From Gemmatimonadota bacterium (lineage in GTDB: Bacteria; Gemmatimonadota; Gemmatimonadetes; Gemmatimonadales; GWC2-71-9), in contig JADJAK010000001.1 in assembly GCA_016704275.1 (NCBI GenBank), positions 248,001 to 312,000 of the forward strand: 64,000 bases of DNA, written 5' to 3'. Made by a program: the position numbers and the translations under genes. Position 1 is the stretch's first letter, and each line of letters begins with the position of its first letter. The notes under the pieces are model-generated. The model did no database searches. It saw nothing but the letters and a program-made list of their open reading frames with translations, and had not been told where the DNA came from. Below, one piece after another: positions 41,904-50,909 of this stretch.

Positions 41904-42484
41904 TGTCGGCGTTGCTCGATCGCCTCTTCGCCGAGTTGTCGCAGCAGGCACCGGTCCGGGTCGATCTCCCCGATCATCCGCACGCGGCGGTCGCACTGCT
42001 GCTGGCGCCGGATCCTGATCGGCTGCTGCTGATTCGCCGCGCGGACCGCGCCGGTGATCCGTGGTCGGGGCAACTCGCATTGCCGGGTGGACGGCGCGAG
42101 CCGCACGACGTCGACTTGCTGCACACGGCGATTCGAGAGACTGCAGAAGAGACCGGATTGCACCTCGATCGGCAGTGGCATCGCGCCGATCTCGACGACC
42201 TCGCCCCGATGACACCGGTGCTTCCGCCGATCGTGGTGCGCCCCTTCGCATTTCAGCTCGCAGAGGCCCTCGCGGCGGGGCTCAGCGCAGAGGTCGCGGG
42301 CGTGGCCTGGGTACCGCTGGCGACGCTGGCGGCCCCTGAGGTCTATCGCGAGGCCGAGATCGAGGTACGCGGCGTGCCGCGAACGGTCCGAGGCTATCAC
42401 CTCGAGGGCGGGTTGCTCTGGGGGATGACCGAGCGGATCGTGACCCCGATCGTTGCGCGCTGGCGGGCCATCAGCGGACGGTAA
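41903..42484 (+). CDS. Nudix hydrolase, CoA pyrophosphatase-like
   Basis: 193-residue hydrolase. The CoA-type signature LLIRRADRAGDPWSGQLALP precedes the Nudix box GGRREPHDVDLLHTAIRE followed by TAEETGL (about 62-88). This arrangement matches CoA pyrophosphatases of the NudL/YeaB type, which split coenzyme A or acyl-CoA. GTG 41903 overlaps the previous stop (TAGTG). Three genes from 40105 to 42484 form one operon with 1-base overlaps. Confidence 0.85.
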   Translation: MSALLDRLFAELSQQAPVRVDLPDHPHAAVALLLAPDPDRLLLIRRADRAGDPWSGQLALPGGRREPHDVDLLHTAIRETAEETGLHLDRQWHRADLDDLAPMTPVLPPIVVRPFAFQLAEALAAGLSAEVAGVAWVPLATLAAPEVYREAEIEVRGVPRTVRGYHLEGGLLWGMTERIVTPIVARWRAISGR

Positions 42485-42559
42485 GGATCGGTCACGGCAG
42501 CAACCCTTCCCCAGTCATGCGCATCCAACGTCAGATCCCCCTCTCACGTGGAGTGCGCC

Positions 42560-43816
42560 GTGTCGCTTCGTCCTGCCCTGATGGCTGCCGTTGTGCTCCT
42601 TGCTGCGTGTGGGGGAGATGGGGCAAAGGGATCGGTTGATCCCGCCGGCCTCGTCACCGTCATCGACTCGACCGCCGACACCGTCTCCGCCAGCACGGCG
42701 GGTGATGTGCCGGTCGCCGCTGTTCGCACGCTCGTCCAGGAGATGGCGATCGCACCGGGGCTCGACGATACCACACTCTTCACCGACGTCCGTGAACTGA
42801 AGGTTGATGGCCAGGGGCGGATGTGGGTCTACGACCCCGGGCCCAAGCAGATCCTGCTCTTCGGTTCGACGGGGTCGCTGCTTAAGCGGATCGGCCGGAG
42901 CGGTGCCGGCCCCGGCGAGTTCGCGAGCGATGGCGGGATGGCGGTCCTTGGCGACAGCGGACTGGCGATCTGGGATTCCCAGAATGCGCGGATCACCTTC
43001 ATCGACAGCAGCGGCAGCTACACCCATTCCTGGCCGACCCCCGGCGGCTTCAACACCTTCGCCGGGTTGATCACCGACCGCACCGGTGCCCTCTTCATGA
43101 AGCGGCCGGTGACGCCACCGCGCGAGGGGGAGATCCTCGGGCGGATGGGGCTGGTGCGCCTCAAGGACGGTGGTGCGTTCGCCGACTCGAGCGCCGCCCC
43201 CGACCTGATCGTGCCGCGCGAGAGCTACGTCGCGAGCAGCAAGGGCAACACGTCATCGACCTCATCCAATTACGCGCCGCAGTACTACTGGGCGTGGCAC
43301 CCGCAGGGCTACTTCCTCGCGGCCGACGGCGGGAAGTACGAGATCATCGTTGCGCGCAACAACGCGAAGCCACTGGTGATCCGCCGCAGCCCCGGCCCTG
43401 TGCCGGTGGCGGAGGAGGAGCGCGACATCGAGAAGGCCGGGATCACCCACAACATGCGCAATGTCGAGCCGGGGTGGAGCTGGCGCGGGCCGGCCCTGCC
43501 GAGCAACAAGGCGCCGATGATGGGGCTCAGCGTCGCGCGCGATGGCCGGATCTGGGTCAAGGTGGCGGTCGCCTCGGAGGAGATCCCCGAGGCGGAGCGG
43601 TCCACGCCCGATGATTCGCTGGCACCGGTGACCAAGCACCGAACCCCGTCGGTTTACGAGGTCTTCGAACCCACCGGTCGCTTCCTCGGCCGCGTCGCCT
43701 TCCCGCCGAGGGCCCGCTTCGCCGAGGCCGAGGGGGACCTGGTCTGGGCGATCGTCCGGGATGCGGATGATGTGCCGGCGGTGGTGCGGTTCAAGGTGGG
43801 GCCGGGGTTCAAGTGA
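42560..43816 (+). CDS. 6-bladed beta-propeller lipoprotein
   Basis: 418-residue exported lipoprotein. The leader MSLRPALMAAVVLLAAC gives lipidated Cys17. The body has NHL/6-bladed propeller strands such as GRMWVYDPGPKQILLF, GLAIWDSQNARITFID and GRIWVKVAVASEE, spaced regularly. No catalytic motif. Such proteins are common in Gemmatimonadota and Bacteroidota with unknown function. GTG 42560 has GGAG 8 bases upstream; an in-frame GTG at 42548 adds four residues. The stop codon is followed at once by a gtgacca heptamer array. Confidence 0.78.
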   Translation: MSLRPALMAAVVLLAACGGDGAKGSVDPAGLVTVIDSTADTVSASTAGDVPVAAVRTLVQEMAIAPGLDDTTLFTDVRELKVDGQGRMWVYDPGPKQILLFGSTGSLLKRIGRSGAGPGEFASDGGMAVLGDSGLAIWDSQNARITFIDSSGSYTHSWPTPGGFNTFAGLITDRTGALFMKRPVTPPREGEILGRMGLVRLKDGGAFADSSAAPDLIVPRESYVASSKGNTSSTSSNYAPQYYWAWHPQGYFLAADGGKYEIIVARNNAKPLVIRRSPGPVPVAEEERDIEKAGITHNMRNVEPGWSWRGPALPSNKAPMMGLSVARDGRIWVKVAVASEEIPEAERSTPDDSLAPVTKHRTPSVYEVFEPTGRFLGRVAFPPRARFAEAEGDLVWAIVRDADDVPAVVRFKVGPGFK

Positions 43817-43817
43817 C

Positions 43818-43911
43818 GTGACCAGTGACCAGTGACCAGTGACCAGTGACCAGTGACCAGTGACCAGTGACCAGTGACACCCTGGTGACTGGTTACAGGT
43901 TACGGGTTACT
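43818..43911. repeat. Heptamer tandem repeat gtgacca x8 with inverted partner
   Basis: Eight perfect copies of gtgacca (43818-43873) and one variant gtgacac follow the stop codon at 43816 by one base. After a short spacer come four heptamers in the opposite sense: ggtgact, ggttaca, ggttacg, ggttact (43884-43911). Both parts keep a 7-base period and can pair. The family is the same as at 4685-4767. Confidence 0.92.
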
Positions 43912-43931
43912 CCGGCAGGCCTCGCCCCTAC

Positions 43932-43960
43932 TTGACATTCGTCTGCCCAATACCGAAAGT
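43932..43960 (+). promoter_or_regulatory. Candidate promoter of mntR
   Basis: A perfect TTGACA (43932-43937) and GAAAGT (43955-43960) are 17 bases apart. The ATG at 43966 is only 6 bases past the -10 end, and there is no Shine-Dalgarno at proper distance, so the mRNA may be leaderless. The sequence gttaggc just before the ATG resembles half of an IdeR/DtxR-type operator, but a full palindrome is not clear. Confidence 0.45.
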
Positions 43961-43965
43961 TAGGC

Positions 43966-44652
43966 ATGACGAAATTCAATCCTCGGGACCTCACAATTTC
44001 TGGTGAGGACTACCTCAAGGCCATTTACCAGCTCTCCGAGGCCGGTTCCCCGGCCACCACGACCGGCATCGCCGAGGCGTTGGCGCTGACGGCACCCTCG
44101 GTGAGCGGGATGGTCAAGCGGTTGGCCGACGCCGGGTTGTTGGAGCACCTCCCCTACAAGGGCGTGACCCTGACGGCGGCCGGGCGGCAGGCCGCCCTCC
44201 GGATGTTGCGCCGGCACCGGTTGATCGAGGCCTATCTGGTCTCCTTCCTCGGCTACGGCTGGGACACCGTCCACGACGAGGCGGAACGGCTTGAGCATGC
44301 CGTCTCCGATGATCTCGTGAACCGGATGGCCGAAGCACTCGGGCACCCCACCGTCGATCCGCATGGCGATCCGATCCCCTCGGCGGACGGCCTGGTCGTC
44401 GAAGTCTCGTCGATGCCACTCCCCGAGGTGCCCGTCGGCGCGACCGTGGTGATTGCCCGGGTCGATTCCGGATCGGCCGAGCGACTCCGCTGGTTGGCGG
44501 AGGCCGGGCTGGTCCCTGGGGCGACGATCACCGTGATGGCACAGCAGCCTTTCAGCGGCCCGATCACGCTGCAACTCGGTGATGCCGACCGGATCGTCGG
44601 GCACGACCTCGCGGGGCACCTGCTCTGCACCGCGGCGGAGGACGCCCGATGA
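43966..44652 (+). CDS. mntR: DtxR/MntR-family metal-dependent repressor
   Basis: 228-residue regulator. The N-terminal winged helix (about 10-70) with SGEDYLKAIYQLSEAGSP and TAPSVSGMVKRLADAGL is typical. A dimerisation and metal domain (about 75-145) follows (RRHRLIEAYLVSFLGYGWDT, HDEAERLEHAVSDDLVNRM). The C-terminal SH3-like FeoA domain (about 150-225) is present. It senses Mn or Fe and controls uptake. It overlaps mntH by 4 bases (ATGA), so manganese is the likely metal, and it probably controls its own operon. Confidence 0.9.
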   Translation: MTKFNPRDLTISGEDYLKAIYQLSEAGSPATTTGIAEALALTAPSVSGMVKRLADAGLLEHLPYKGVTLTAAGRQAALRMLRRHRLIEAYLVSFLGYGWDTVHDEAERLEHAVSDDLVNRMAEALGHPTVDPHGDPIPSADGLVVEVSSMPLPEVPVGATVVIARVDSGSAERLRWLAEAGLVPGATITVMAQQPFSGPITLQLGDADRIVGHDLAGHLLCTAAEDAR

Positions 44653-46019
44653 GCAGCATTCCTGCACCCTCGGCGCCCACCATGCCCGGGCCCGATGATG
44701 GCTGGCGCCTCACGCGCACCACGCGCTCGCTCCCGGAGTCGCACCACACCGTCACCGTCCCCGAGGGCGCCCCGTGGTGGCGCAAGGCACTGGCCTTCGC
44801 GGGGCCGGGGTACATGGTGGCCGTTGGCTACATGGACCCGGGCAACTGGGCCACCGACCTCGCCGGTGGCGCGCGCTTCGGCTACACGCTGCTCAGCGTC
44901 ATCCTGATGTCGAACCTGATGGCGATGCTGCTGCAGACCTTCGCGGTCAAGCTCGGGATCGTGACCGGACGCGACCTGGCGCAGGCGTGTCGCGATCACT
45001 TCTCGCGCCCCGTCTCCTTCATGCTCTGGGTCCTTTGCGAGATCGCAATTGCCGCTTGCGACCTTGCCGAGGTGATCGGTTCCGCGATCGCGCTGAACCT
45101 GCTCTTTGGAATTCCGCTCGTGTACGGCGTGGTTCTCACCGCGCTCGATGTCCTCCTGATCCTGATGCTGCAGCAGAAGGGCTTCCGCTGGCTGGAGGCC
45201 TTCGTGATCGCGATGGTCGCCACGGTCGGCATCTGCTTCGCCGCCGAGATGTGGTTCTCGCGGCCGGAAATGGCGGGCATCCTGAAGGGGCTCGTCCCGA
45301 CCACGCAGATCGTCACCAACCCGGCGATGCTCTACATCGCGATGGGGATCCTCGGCGCGACGGTGATGCCGCACAACCTCTACCTGCACTCCGCCATCGT
45401 CCAGACGCGGAAGGTGGCGAACAGCCCGGAGGCGAAGCGCGAGGCGATCAAGTGGGGCACCATCGACTCGACCGTCGCGCTCTTCCTGGCCTTCCTGATC
45501 AACGCGGCAATCCTGATCCTCTCGGCGGCCACATTCCACGGCACCCCCCACGAGGGGGTCGCCGACATCGGTGACGCCCACGCGCTGCTGTCGCCACTGC
45601 TCGGCACCACGCTCGCCTCGACGCTCTTTGCCGTGGCACTGCTGGCGTCGGGCCAGAACTCCACCGTGACCGGGACGCTCGCCGGGCAGATCGTGATGGA
45701 AGGCTTCCTCGACATCCGCCTCCCGGCGTGGTTGCGCCGACTGATCACCCGCCTGATCGCCATCGTGCCGGCCGTGATCGTCACGGCGATGTACGGCGAG
45801 CACGGCGCGGGGAGCCTGTTGATCCTGTCGCAGGTGATTCTCTCGCTGCAGCTCTCTTTTGCGGTGATCCCGCTGGTCTGGTTCACCTCGTCAAAGGCCA
45901 AGATGGGCGGCTTCGTGAATCGACCGCTCACGATCGCGGTGGGTTGGACGGTGGCGATCGTGATTGCCGTGCTCAACGTCTGGCTCCTGATCGGAACGGT
46001 GCGCGAATGGGCGGCGTAA
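44649..46019 (+). CDS. mntH: Manganese transporter, Nramp family
   Basis: 456-residue, about 11-helix proton-coupled divalent metal transporter. The first-helix motif YMDPGNWATDL (about 59-69) and MPHNLYLHSAIVQTR in helix 6 (about 240-254) hold the metal ligands. The consensus transport motif is also present. Divalent Mn and Fe are imported using the proton gradient. ATG 44649 overlaps mntR (ATGA). The next gene begins 13 bases inside this one. Confidence 0.94.
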   Translation: MSSIPAPSAPTMPGPDDGWRLTRTTRSLPESHHTVTVPEGAPWWRKALAFAGPGYMVAVGYMDPGNWATDLAGGARFGYTLLSVILMSNLMAMLLQTFAVKLGIVTGRDLAQACRDHFSRPVSFMLWVLCEIAIAACDLAEVIGSAIALNLLFGIPLVYGVVLTALDVLLILMLQQKGFRWLEAFVIAMVATVGICFAAEMWFSRPEMAGILKGLVPTTQIVTNPAMLYIAMGILGATVMPHNLYLHSAIVQTRKVANSPEAKREAIKWGTIDSTVALFLAFLINAAILILSAATFHGTPHEGVADIGDAHALLSPLLGTTLASTLFAVALLASGQNSTVTGTLAGQIVMEGFLDIRLPAWLRRLITRLIAIVPAVIVTAMYGEHGAGSLLILSQVILSLQLSFAVIPLVWFTSSKAKMGGFVNRPLTIAVGWTVAIVIAVLNVWLLIGTVREWAA

Positions 46020-46747
46020 CCCGTCGGGTGCTCGGTGCACTGTTGCTCGGTGCGGCCCCGCTCACCGCGCAGGCGCGCGCGCCGATCGAAACCGACCGGC
46101 CGGACTTTACCGAGTCGAGTGCCACGATTCCGAAGGGGCGCTGGCAGCTCGAGACCGGCTACACGGTCCAGCGTGCGCAGGGAACGAGTCATTCGCTGCC
46201 CGAGTCGCTGCTGCGTGCCGGAATCAGTTCGCGTGTGGAGCTCCGCCTCTCGCAGAATCTCTCGGCGACCGGCGGGGCGCTCTCCTTCGAGGATCTCACG
46301 GTTGGCGCCAAGCTCTCGCTCGGGGGCCAGCAGGGCGCGCGCCCCGAACTCGCCCTGCTGGTCCAGACCACCGTCCCCACGGGCGGCTCGCGGGTGACCG
46401 CCACCACGATGCTGCCCAGCGCCGTGCTCCTCGCAGGGTGGGAACTGGGTGGCCGATGGTCGGTGGGCGGGAGTGCGATCGCCGGTCGCGAGGTCGACAA
46501 TCACCTTGAGTTGGCGGGGTCGGCGGTCGTGGGCTACACCCTGACTGATCGGTGGCGCAGCTACGCCGAGGTCTTCACGATCCAGCCCGTGTCGGGCAAT
46601 GGCGGCGAGCGGGGCGAGTCGTACCTGAATGGCGGTCTGGCGCACCTCGTCACGCCGATGGTGCAGGTGGACGTACGCTTCGGGGCAGGAATCGGAGGTG
46701 GAGCCGCGCGCTATTTTGGCGGGGTGGGGCTCTCGCTCGGCTGGTAA
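46007..46747 (+). CDS. Outer-membrane transporter-like beta-barrel protein
   Basis: 246-residue exported protein. A signal peptide (about 1-24, LLLGAAPLTAQA) is followed by IETDRPDFTESSATIPKGRW, the usual start of the MetA-pathway/transporter outer-membrane family, and by alternating strands to a C-terminal aromatic (LSLGW). It probably forms a pore. ATG 46007 overlaps the mntH end by 13 bases and gives the full signal peptide. It may help metal passage (with mntH) or belong to the ABC cassette that follows after 40 bases. Confidence 0.74.
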   Translation: MGGVTRRVLGALLLGAAPLTAQARAPIETDRPDFTESSATIPKGRWQLETGYTVQRAQGTSHSLPESLLRAGISSRVELRLSQNLSATGGALSFEDLTVGAKLSLGGQQGARPELALLVQTTVPTGGSRVTATTMLPSAVLLAGWELGGRWSVGGSAIAGREVDNHLELAGSAVVGYTLTDRWRSYAEVFTIQPVSGNGGERGESYLNGGLAHLVTPMVQVDVRFGAGIGGGAARYFGGVGLSLGW

Positions 46748-46787
46748 CGGTCTGAACTCTGCCGCGCCGAGCGGGTACCTTGCCATC

Positions 46788-47621
46788 ATGCTCCGCCGCG
46801 CTGCCTCCTGCCTCATCCTGCTGACGGTCCTCTGGACCGGTCGTGCCACGGCGCAACGGATCGGGATCGCCATCGAACAGCGCCTGGCTGAGGCGAGTGG
46901 TCTCTCGGTGGGCGACACCCTCTCGGTCTCGAGTCCGAACGGCGGCGCGCGCCGTCCTGCCGTGGTCGCCGCGATTGTCGAGCCGCGCGCCGATCCGGCC
47001 ACGATCCTTCGCAAAGAGTATCGCGTCCGTTTCCATCTGGCCGACCTCGCCGAGCTGCTCGGTCAGCCGGACCGGATCGACCGCGCCGCCATCCTGCTGC
47101 AACCGGGCGTCGATCCGAATAGCGCCCGCGCATTGCTGGGTCGGACCGCCTTCGGCTACGAGCTGCACGGGACCGCCGCTCTCGCGTCGAGTTCCTCGAC
47201 GACCTTCCTCGTCGTCTCGCGCTTTCACCGTGCCATCGCGATCATCTCGGTGCTCGCGTCGGCGATCTTCCTCCTCTGCCTGATGTTGCTCAAGGTCGAT
47301 GCGCGCCGGCAGGATGTGGCGATGCTCCGCTTCATCGGCATCTCGCGCCGCACGGTGTTCATCGCCCTGCTCCTCGAGGCGGGGGTCATCGCCGCCGTCG
47401 GCGGCGTACTTGGCATCGGCATCGCGGCCATCGCGAGCGCGGCGGTGAACGCCTTCTACCAGCAGACCTTTGCCACCACGCTGATCTTCTCGCTGCTCAC
47501 CTGGCGGACGATCCTCGAGGCCGCGTCGCTCGGGTTGGTGCTCGGCCTCGGTGCCGGTGCACTCGCCGCGTGGCGTCTGGTGCGCCTCCCGCCGCTGGTG
47601 TTGTGGGGGCGCGCCGGATGA
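46788..47621 (+). CDS. ABC transporter permease, single FtsX domain
   Basis: 277-residue inner-membrane protein. A first hydrophobic segment (about 5-22) precedes a periplasmic region (about 25-140) and three FtsX helices (about 150-270). The stretch RRQDVAMLRFIGISRRTVFI is the FtsX signature. It overlaps the second permease by 4 bases (ATGA). Probably equivalent to AttF or AttG of the AttEFGH system. Confidence 0.82.
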   Translation: MLRRAASCLILLTVLWTGRATAQRIGIAIEQRLAEASGLSVGDTLSVSSPNGGARRPAVVAAIVEPRADPATILRKEYRVRFHLADLAELLGQPDRIDRAAILLQPGVDPNSARALLGRTAFGYELHGTAALASSSSTTFLVVSRFHRAIAIISVLASAIFLLCLMLLKVDARRQDVAMLRFIGISRRTVFIALLLEAGVIAAVGGVLGIGIAAIASAAVNAFYQQTFATTLIFSLLTWRTILEAASLGLVLGLGAGALAAWRLVRLPPLVLWGRAG

Positions 47622-48811
47622 TGACCTGGCGGTGGGCCATCCGTGATCTGCTGCGCCATCCGACCCGCAGTGCCCTCTCGCTGCTCGGCGTGGCGGTGGC
47701 GGCCGCATTGCTGCTCGACATGGTGATGCTCAGTGGCGGGATCGAACGGTCCTTCGGCGAATTGCTGCGGAGCCGGGGCTACCAGCTGCGGATCTCGCCG
47801 CTCGGCACGCTGCCGTTCGACACCGAGGCGACCCTTGGTGACGTCACCACCCTCACGGCCGCACTGCGCCGCGACACCACCGTCCGGGAAGTCGCGCCGG
47901 TCCTGGGCACGACGATGCAGGGGAGTCATGATGAATCCTCGGCATCGCTGGTGACCTACGGCATCACGCCGACGTCGCAAGGCATCTACGCGCTCGAGTC
48001 CGGCGAGGACCTCGGGGTCGATGATTCCCTCGGCATCCTCCTGGGCGCACCTGCCGCGGCACGCCTTGGCGCGATCGTCGGCGATACCATCGTCATGCGC
48101 GGGCGCCTCGACCCGCAGATGGCGAATGCCGGCGCCGAGCGTCGGTTCGTGGTCCGAGGGATGGTGCGCTTTCTCTACGACGCGCGCGATCAGCCGTCGG
48201 TGGCCGTTGCGCTGGCCGCGGCGCAACGCCTGGGCGGTCCCGAGATCACCGATCGTGCCTCGGTGTTGATGGTGCGTGTCGATGAGGCGAGTGACCTCAC
48301 CCTCGTCACCGCACGGCTCCGCGTGGCGCACGTCGAAGTCGCGGTCAACAGCATCGATGACCTCGTGGCGCAGTTCCGCCTGCGGCTGACCTACTTCCGG
48401 CAGCTGTCCTTGATCCTCGGCTCGATCTCGCTGGTGGTGACCGTGCTGCTGGTGGGGACGCTGCTGGCGATCACGGTGAACGAGCGCAGCGGCGAGATCG
48501 CCACCCTCCGTGCCATCGGCGTGGCGCGCGAGCATGTCGCGTTGCAGGTGGTGGTGCAGGGGTTGCTGCTGACCGTGCTCGGCGGTGCCGCAGGGATGGT
48601 GCTCGGCCTCGGCACCGCCCGCTGGCTCGATGCCATCCTGACCTCGTTCCCCGGCCTCCCCGCGGCGATCTCCTTCTTCGTGGCCGAGCCCGCACCGCTG
48701 GCGATTGCGGCGGCCACCCTCCTGGTGACCGGTGTGCTGGCCGGATTGCCCTCGGCGTGGCGCGCCGCGTCGACCCCGATCGCCGCCGCCCTTCGGAGTG
48801 ACGCTCCATGA
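47618..48811 (+). CDS. ABC transporter permease, MacB/FtsX type
   Basis: 397-residue inner-membrane protein. One N-terminal helix (about 15-38), a periplasmic MacB_PCD-type domain (about 45-255) and three C-terminal helices (about 262-390) with NERSGEIATLRAIGVAREHV (about 287-306). ATG 47618 or the next ATG at 47621 can start it; the first overlaps the preceding stop (ATGA). It overlaps the ATPase gene by 4 bases. Confidence 0.87.
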   Translation: MMTWRWAIRDLLRHPTRSALSLLGVAVAAALLLDMVMLSGGIERSFGELLRSRGYQLRISPLGTLPFDTEATLGDVTTLTAALRRDTTVREVAPVLGTTMQGSHDESSASLVTYGITPTSQGIYALESGEDLGVDDSLGILLGAPAAARLGAIVGDTIVMRGRLDPQMANAGAERRFVVRGMVRFLYDARDQPSVAVALAAAQRLGGPEITDRASVLMVRVDEASDLTLVTARLRVAHVEVAVNSIDDLVAQFRLRLTYFRQLSLILGSISLVVTVLLVGTLLAITVNERSGEIATLRAIGVAREHVALQVVVQGLLLTVLGGAAGMVLGLGTARWLDAILTSFPGLPAAISFFVAEPAPLAIAAATLLVTGVLAGLPSAWRAASTPIAAALRSDAP

Positions 48812-49479
48812 CCACCGTGCTGGATGCTCGCGACCTTGTACGCCGTCACGCGCTGGAGGGTGGCGAGGTCACCGCCCTCCGCGGCGTCTCGCTGCAGGTG
48901 CAGGCGGGTGAGTACGTCGCCATCGTCGGTCCCTCCGGGAGCGGCAAGTCGACGCTGCTCACGCTCCTGGGTGGGCTGGATCTCCCCACCAGCGGCACGG
49001 TGGCAATTCTCGGCACTTCGCTCAGCGCCTTGCCAGACCGGGCGCTCACCCGGCTGCGGCTGGAACGGATCGGCTTCGTCTTCCAGCGATTCCATCTGCT
49101 GCCGGTACTGACCGCCCGCGAGAACGTCGAACTCCCGATGGCCGAGATGGGCGTGACGCCTGCCTCGCGACGGGCACGTGCCGAGGAATTGCTGGCGTAT
49201 GTCGGACTGGCCGAGCGAGCGAGGCATCGACCGACGCAACTCTCCGGCGGCGAGATGCAGCGCGTCGCGATCGCGCGGGCCCTCGCGAACCGACCGGCGA
49301 TCCTCCTCGCCGACGAGCCCACCGGGGAGCTTGATGCCGCCACGGGTCGCGAGATTCTGGCGCTCTTTCGCCGCCTGCACGCCGACGGGACCACGTTGGT
49401 GGTGGTGACCCACGACGAGCGGGTGACCAGCGAAGCGAGTCGAGTGGTGCGGATGCTCGACGGGCGGATCGTCGACTGA
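48808..49479 (+). CDS. ABC transporter ATP-binding protein, LolD-like
   Basis: 223-residue ATPase. Walker A GPSGSGKST (about 42-50), signature LSGGEMQRVAIARAL (about 144-158), Walker B ILLADEPTGELD and H-loop VTHDE are complete. It powers the two permeases encoded just upstream. It overlaps the next gene by one base (TGATG). Confidence 0.93.
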   Translation: MTTVLDARDLVRRHALEGGEVTALRGVSLQVQAGEYVAIVGPSGSGKSTLLTLLGGLDLPTSGTVAILGTSLSALPDRALTRLRLERIGFVFQRFHLLPVLTARENVELPMAEMGVTPASRRARAEELLAYVGLAERARHRPTQLSGGEMQRVAIARALANRPAILLADEPTGELDAATGREILALFRRLHADGTTLVVVTHDERVTSEASRVVRMLDGRIVD

Positions 49480-50909
49480 TGCGCTGGACGCTGGCCCTCC
49501 GCCACCTGCTGGTGCGCCCCGGCCGTGCCGTGGTGCTGCTCGGCGGCTACGCCATTGGCGTGGCGGTGATGATCGTGCTGCTGTCGGTCGGGACGGCGAT
49601 GCTGGAGCAGTCGCGCGACGTCGCACTGGTCGGTGGTGGCGACCTGACGGTGCTGCCGGAGGGGCTCGACCTCGAGGCGATGCGGACCGGCGGGATGACG
49701 GGGCTCTTCTTCGGCATCGACCGGGCCCGCTTCGTCACGCGCGAATTGCTCGGTGGCGAGCGCCATCGGGCGACCGTCGCCGCCGTGGCCCCGGTGCTCG
49801 AGCGGAAGTGGGTCCTACTGCATATCGGCGACTCGACCTGGACGGTGCGGGCGGGCGGCGAGCTGCCGGAGGCGATGCGAAAGGTCGGTGGTGCCGACGC
49901 GGTCGTGGCCGGGGCATGGCAGGATGCGCCGCGGGACTCGGCGTGGCTGCGCCCGACGGCGCAGGGCTACTTCGATGAGCTCGACCACTTTCATCGACCC
50001 ATCGAGCGCGATTCGACCTGGGCCGAGTGGCATTACGTGAATCTGGTGGTGAGTCCCGAGGAGTGGTGGTACATCACCTTTCTCGTCGGCGGCGACGTGA
50101 ACGGTACGCGCTGGGGCGGGCAGTTGCTCGTGACGAGGCGCCGCCCCGATGGCGTGCACGAGCGTTTCGTGAGCGAAGTGCCGGGGAGCGCGGTCCGCTT
50201 CGACACGACGCGCGCCGATGTGACGATCGGGGCGAATACCATCACGCAACGTGACGGCGTCTACGAACTGCGCGGGAGCGCCGGGGCCACGCGCTTTCGG
50301 ATCGTGCTGCGACCCGACCGGCACCGGCAGTTCCCCGCCGTCGAGCTGAGCGGTGGTGAGTTCCGCTCTGGCTACGTGGTGCCGGCGGTGACCGCGCGCG
50401 CCGACGGCGAGCTCTGCACGTCGGCGGGCTGCCGAGTGGTGCGCGACATCGCGGCCTACCATGATCACAATTGGGGCAGCTGGCGCGAGGTCACCTGGGA
50501 ATGGGGCACTGCGCGTGGGGCGACCCACGCGCTCCTCTACGGCGGGGTGCGGCAGGGCGCCGCGCCGGCGGCTCGCGGCAGTGCTCCGTACTTCCTGGCA
50601 CTGCTCGACACGCTCGGCGTGGCGCAGGTCTACCGCTTTCGCGACGTCCGCGGCTTCGGTGCCCGGCCGGTCGCGACGTATCCCGGGGTGACGTCGCCGG
50701 ACTCGCTGCTGATCGTCGCCACGCGGCGCGACGACACCCTGCAGGTGCGCGTGCGCATTCTCGACGTGCACGCCACGCGGCCCCCGAATGGCGGGGGCCG
50801 CGTCTTCCTGCAGATGCGTGGTGCGTGGTCGGTGGTGGGGCGGGCGGCCGGCGTCGTCGTGGCCGACAGCGGCCTGGGCTTCTTCGAGCGGTGGGTGGCG
50901 GCGCCCTAG
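49479..50909 (+). CDS. AttH/CrtC-like protein with N-terminal membrane anchor
   Basis: 476 residues. The first 45 residues look like the start of an FtsX permease (LALRHLLVRPGRAVVLLGGY then a helix). The rest (about 60-476) resembles AttH and hydroxyneurosporene synthase (CrtC), a two-barrel lipocalin-like fold. Key features are YHDHNWGSWREVTWEWGTA (about 327-345), found in this superfamily, and many aromatic strands. In Agrobacterium the attEFGH operon codes an ABC transporter plus AttH; the same set is present here with AttH last. AttH-type proteins may bind or isomerise a lipid. The fused anchor is unusual and would tie the barrel to the transporter. It converges with DinB, overlapping by 4 bases. 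Confidence 0.75.
   Translation: MRWTLALRHLLVRPGRAVVLLGGYAIGVAVMIVLLSVGTAMLEQSRDVALVGGGDLTVLPEGLDLEAMRTGGMTGLFFGIDRARFVTRELLGGERHRATVAAVAPVLERKWVLLHIGDSTWTVRAGGELPEAMRKVGGADAVVAGAWQDAPRDSAWLRPTAQGYFDELDHFHRPIERDSTWAEWHYVNLVVSPEEWWYITFLVGGDVNGTRWGGQLLVTRRRPDGVHERFVSEVPGSAVRFDTTRADVTIGANTITQRDGVYELRGSAGATRFRIVLRPDRHRQFPAVELSGGEFRSGYVVPAVTARADGELCTSAGCRVVRDIAAYHDHNWGSWREVTWEWGTARGATHALLYGGVRQGAAPAARGSAPYFLALLDTLGVAQVYRFRDVRGFGARPVATYPGVTSPDSLLIVATRRDDTLQVRVRILDVHATRPPNGGGRVFLQMRGAWSVVGRAAGVVVADSGLGFFERWVAAP

Noticed and set aside
43818..43911. CRISPR array
   Set aside because: The repeat is 7 bases with no spacers, and no cas genes are near.
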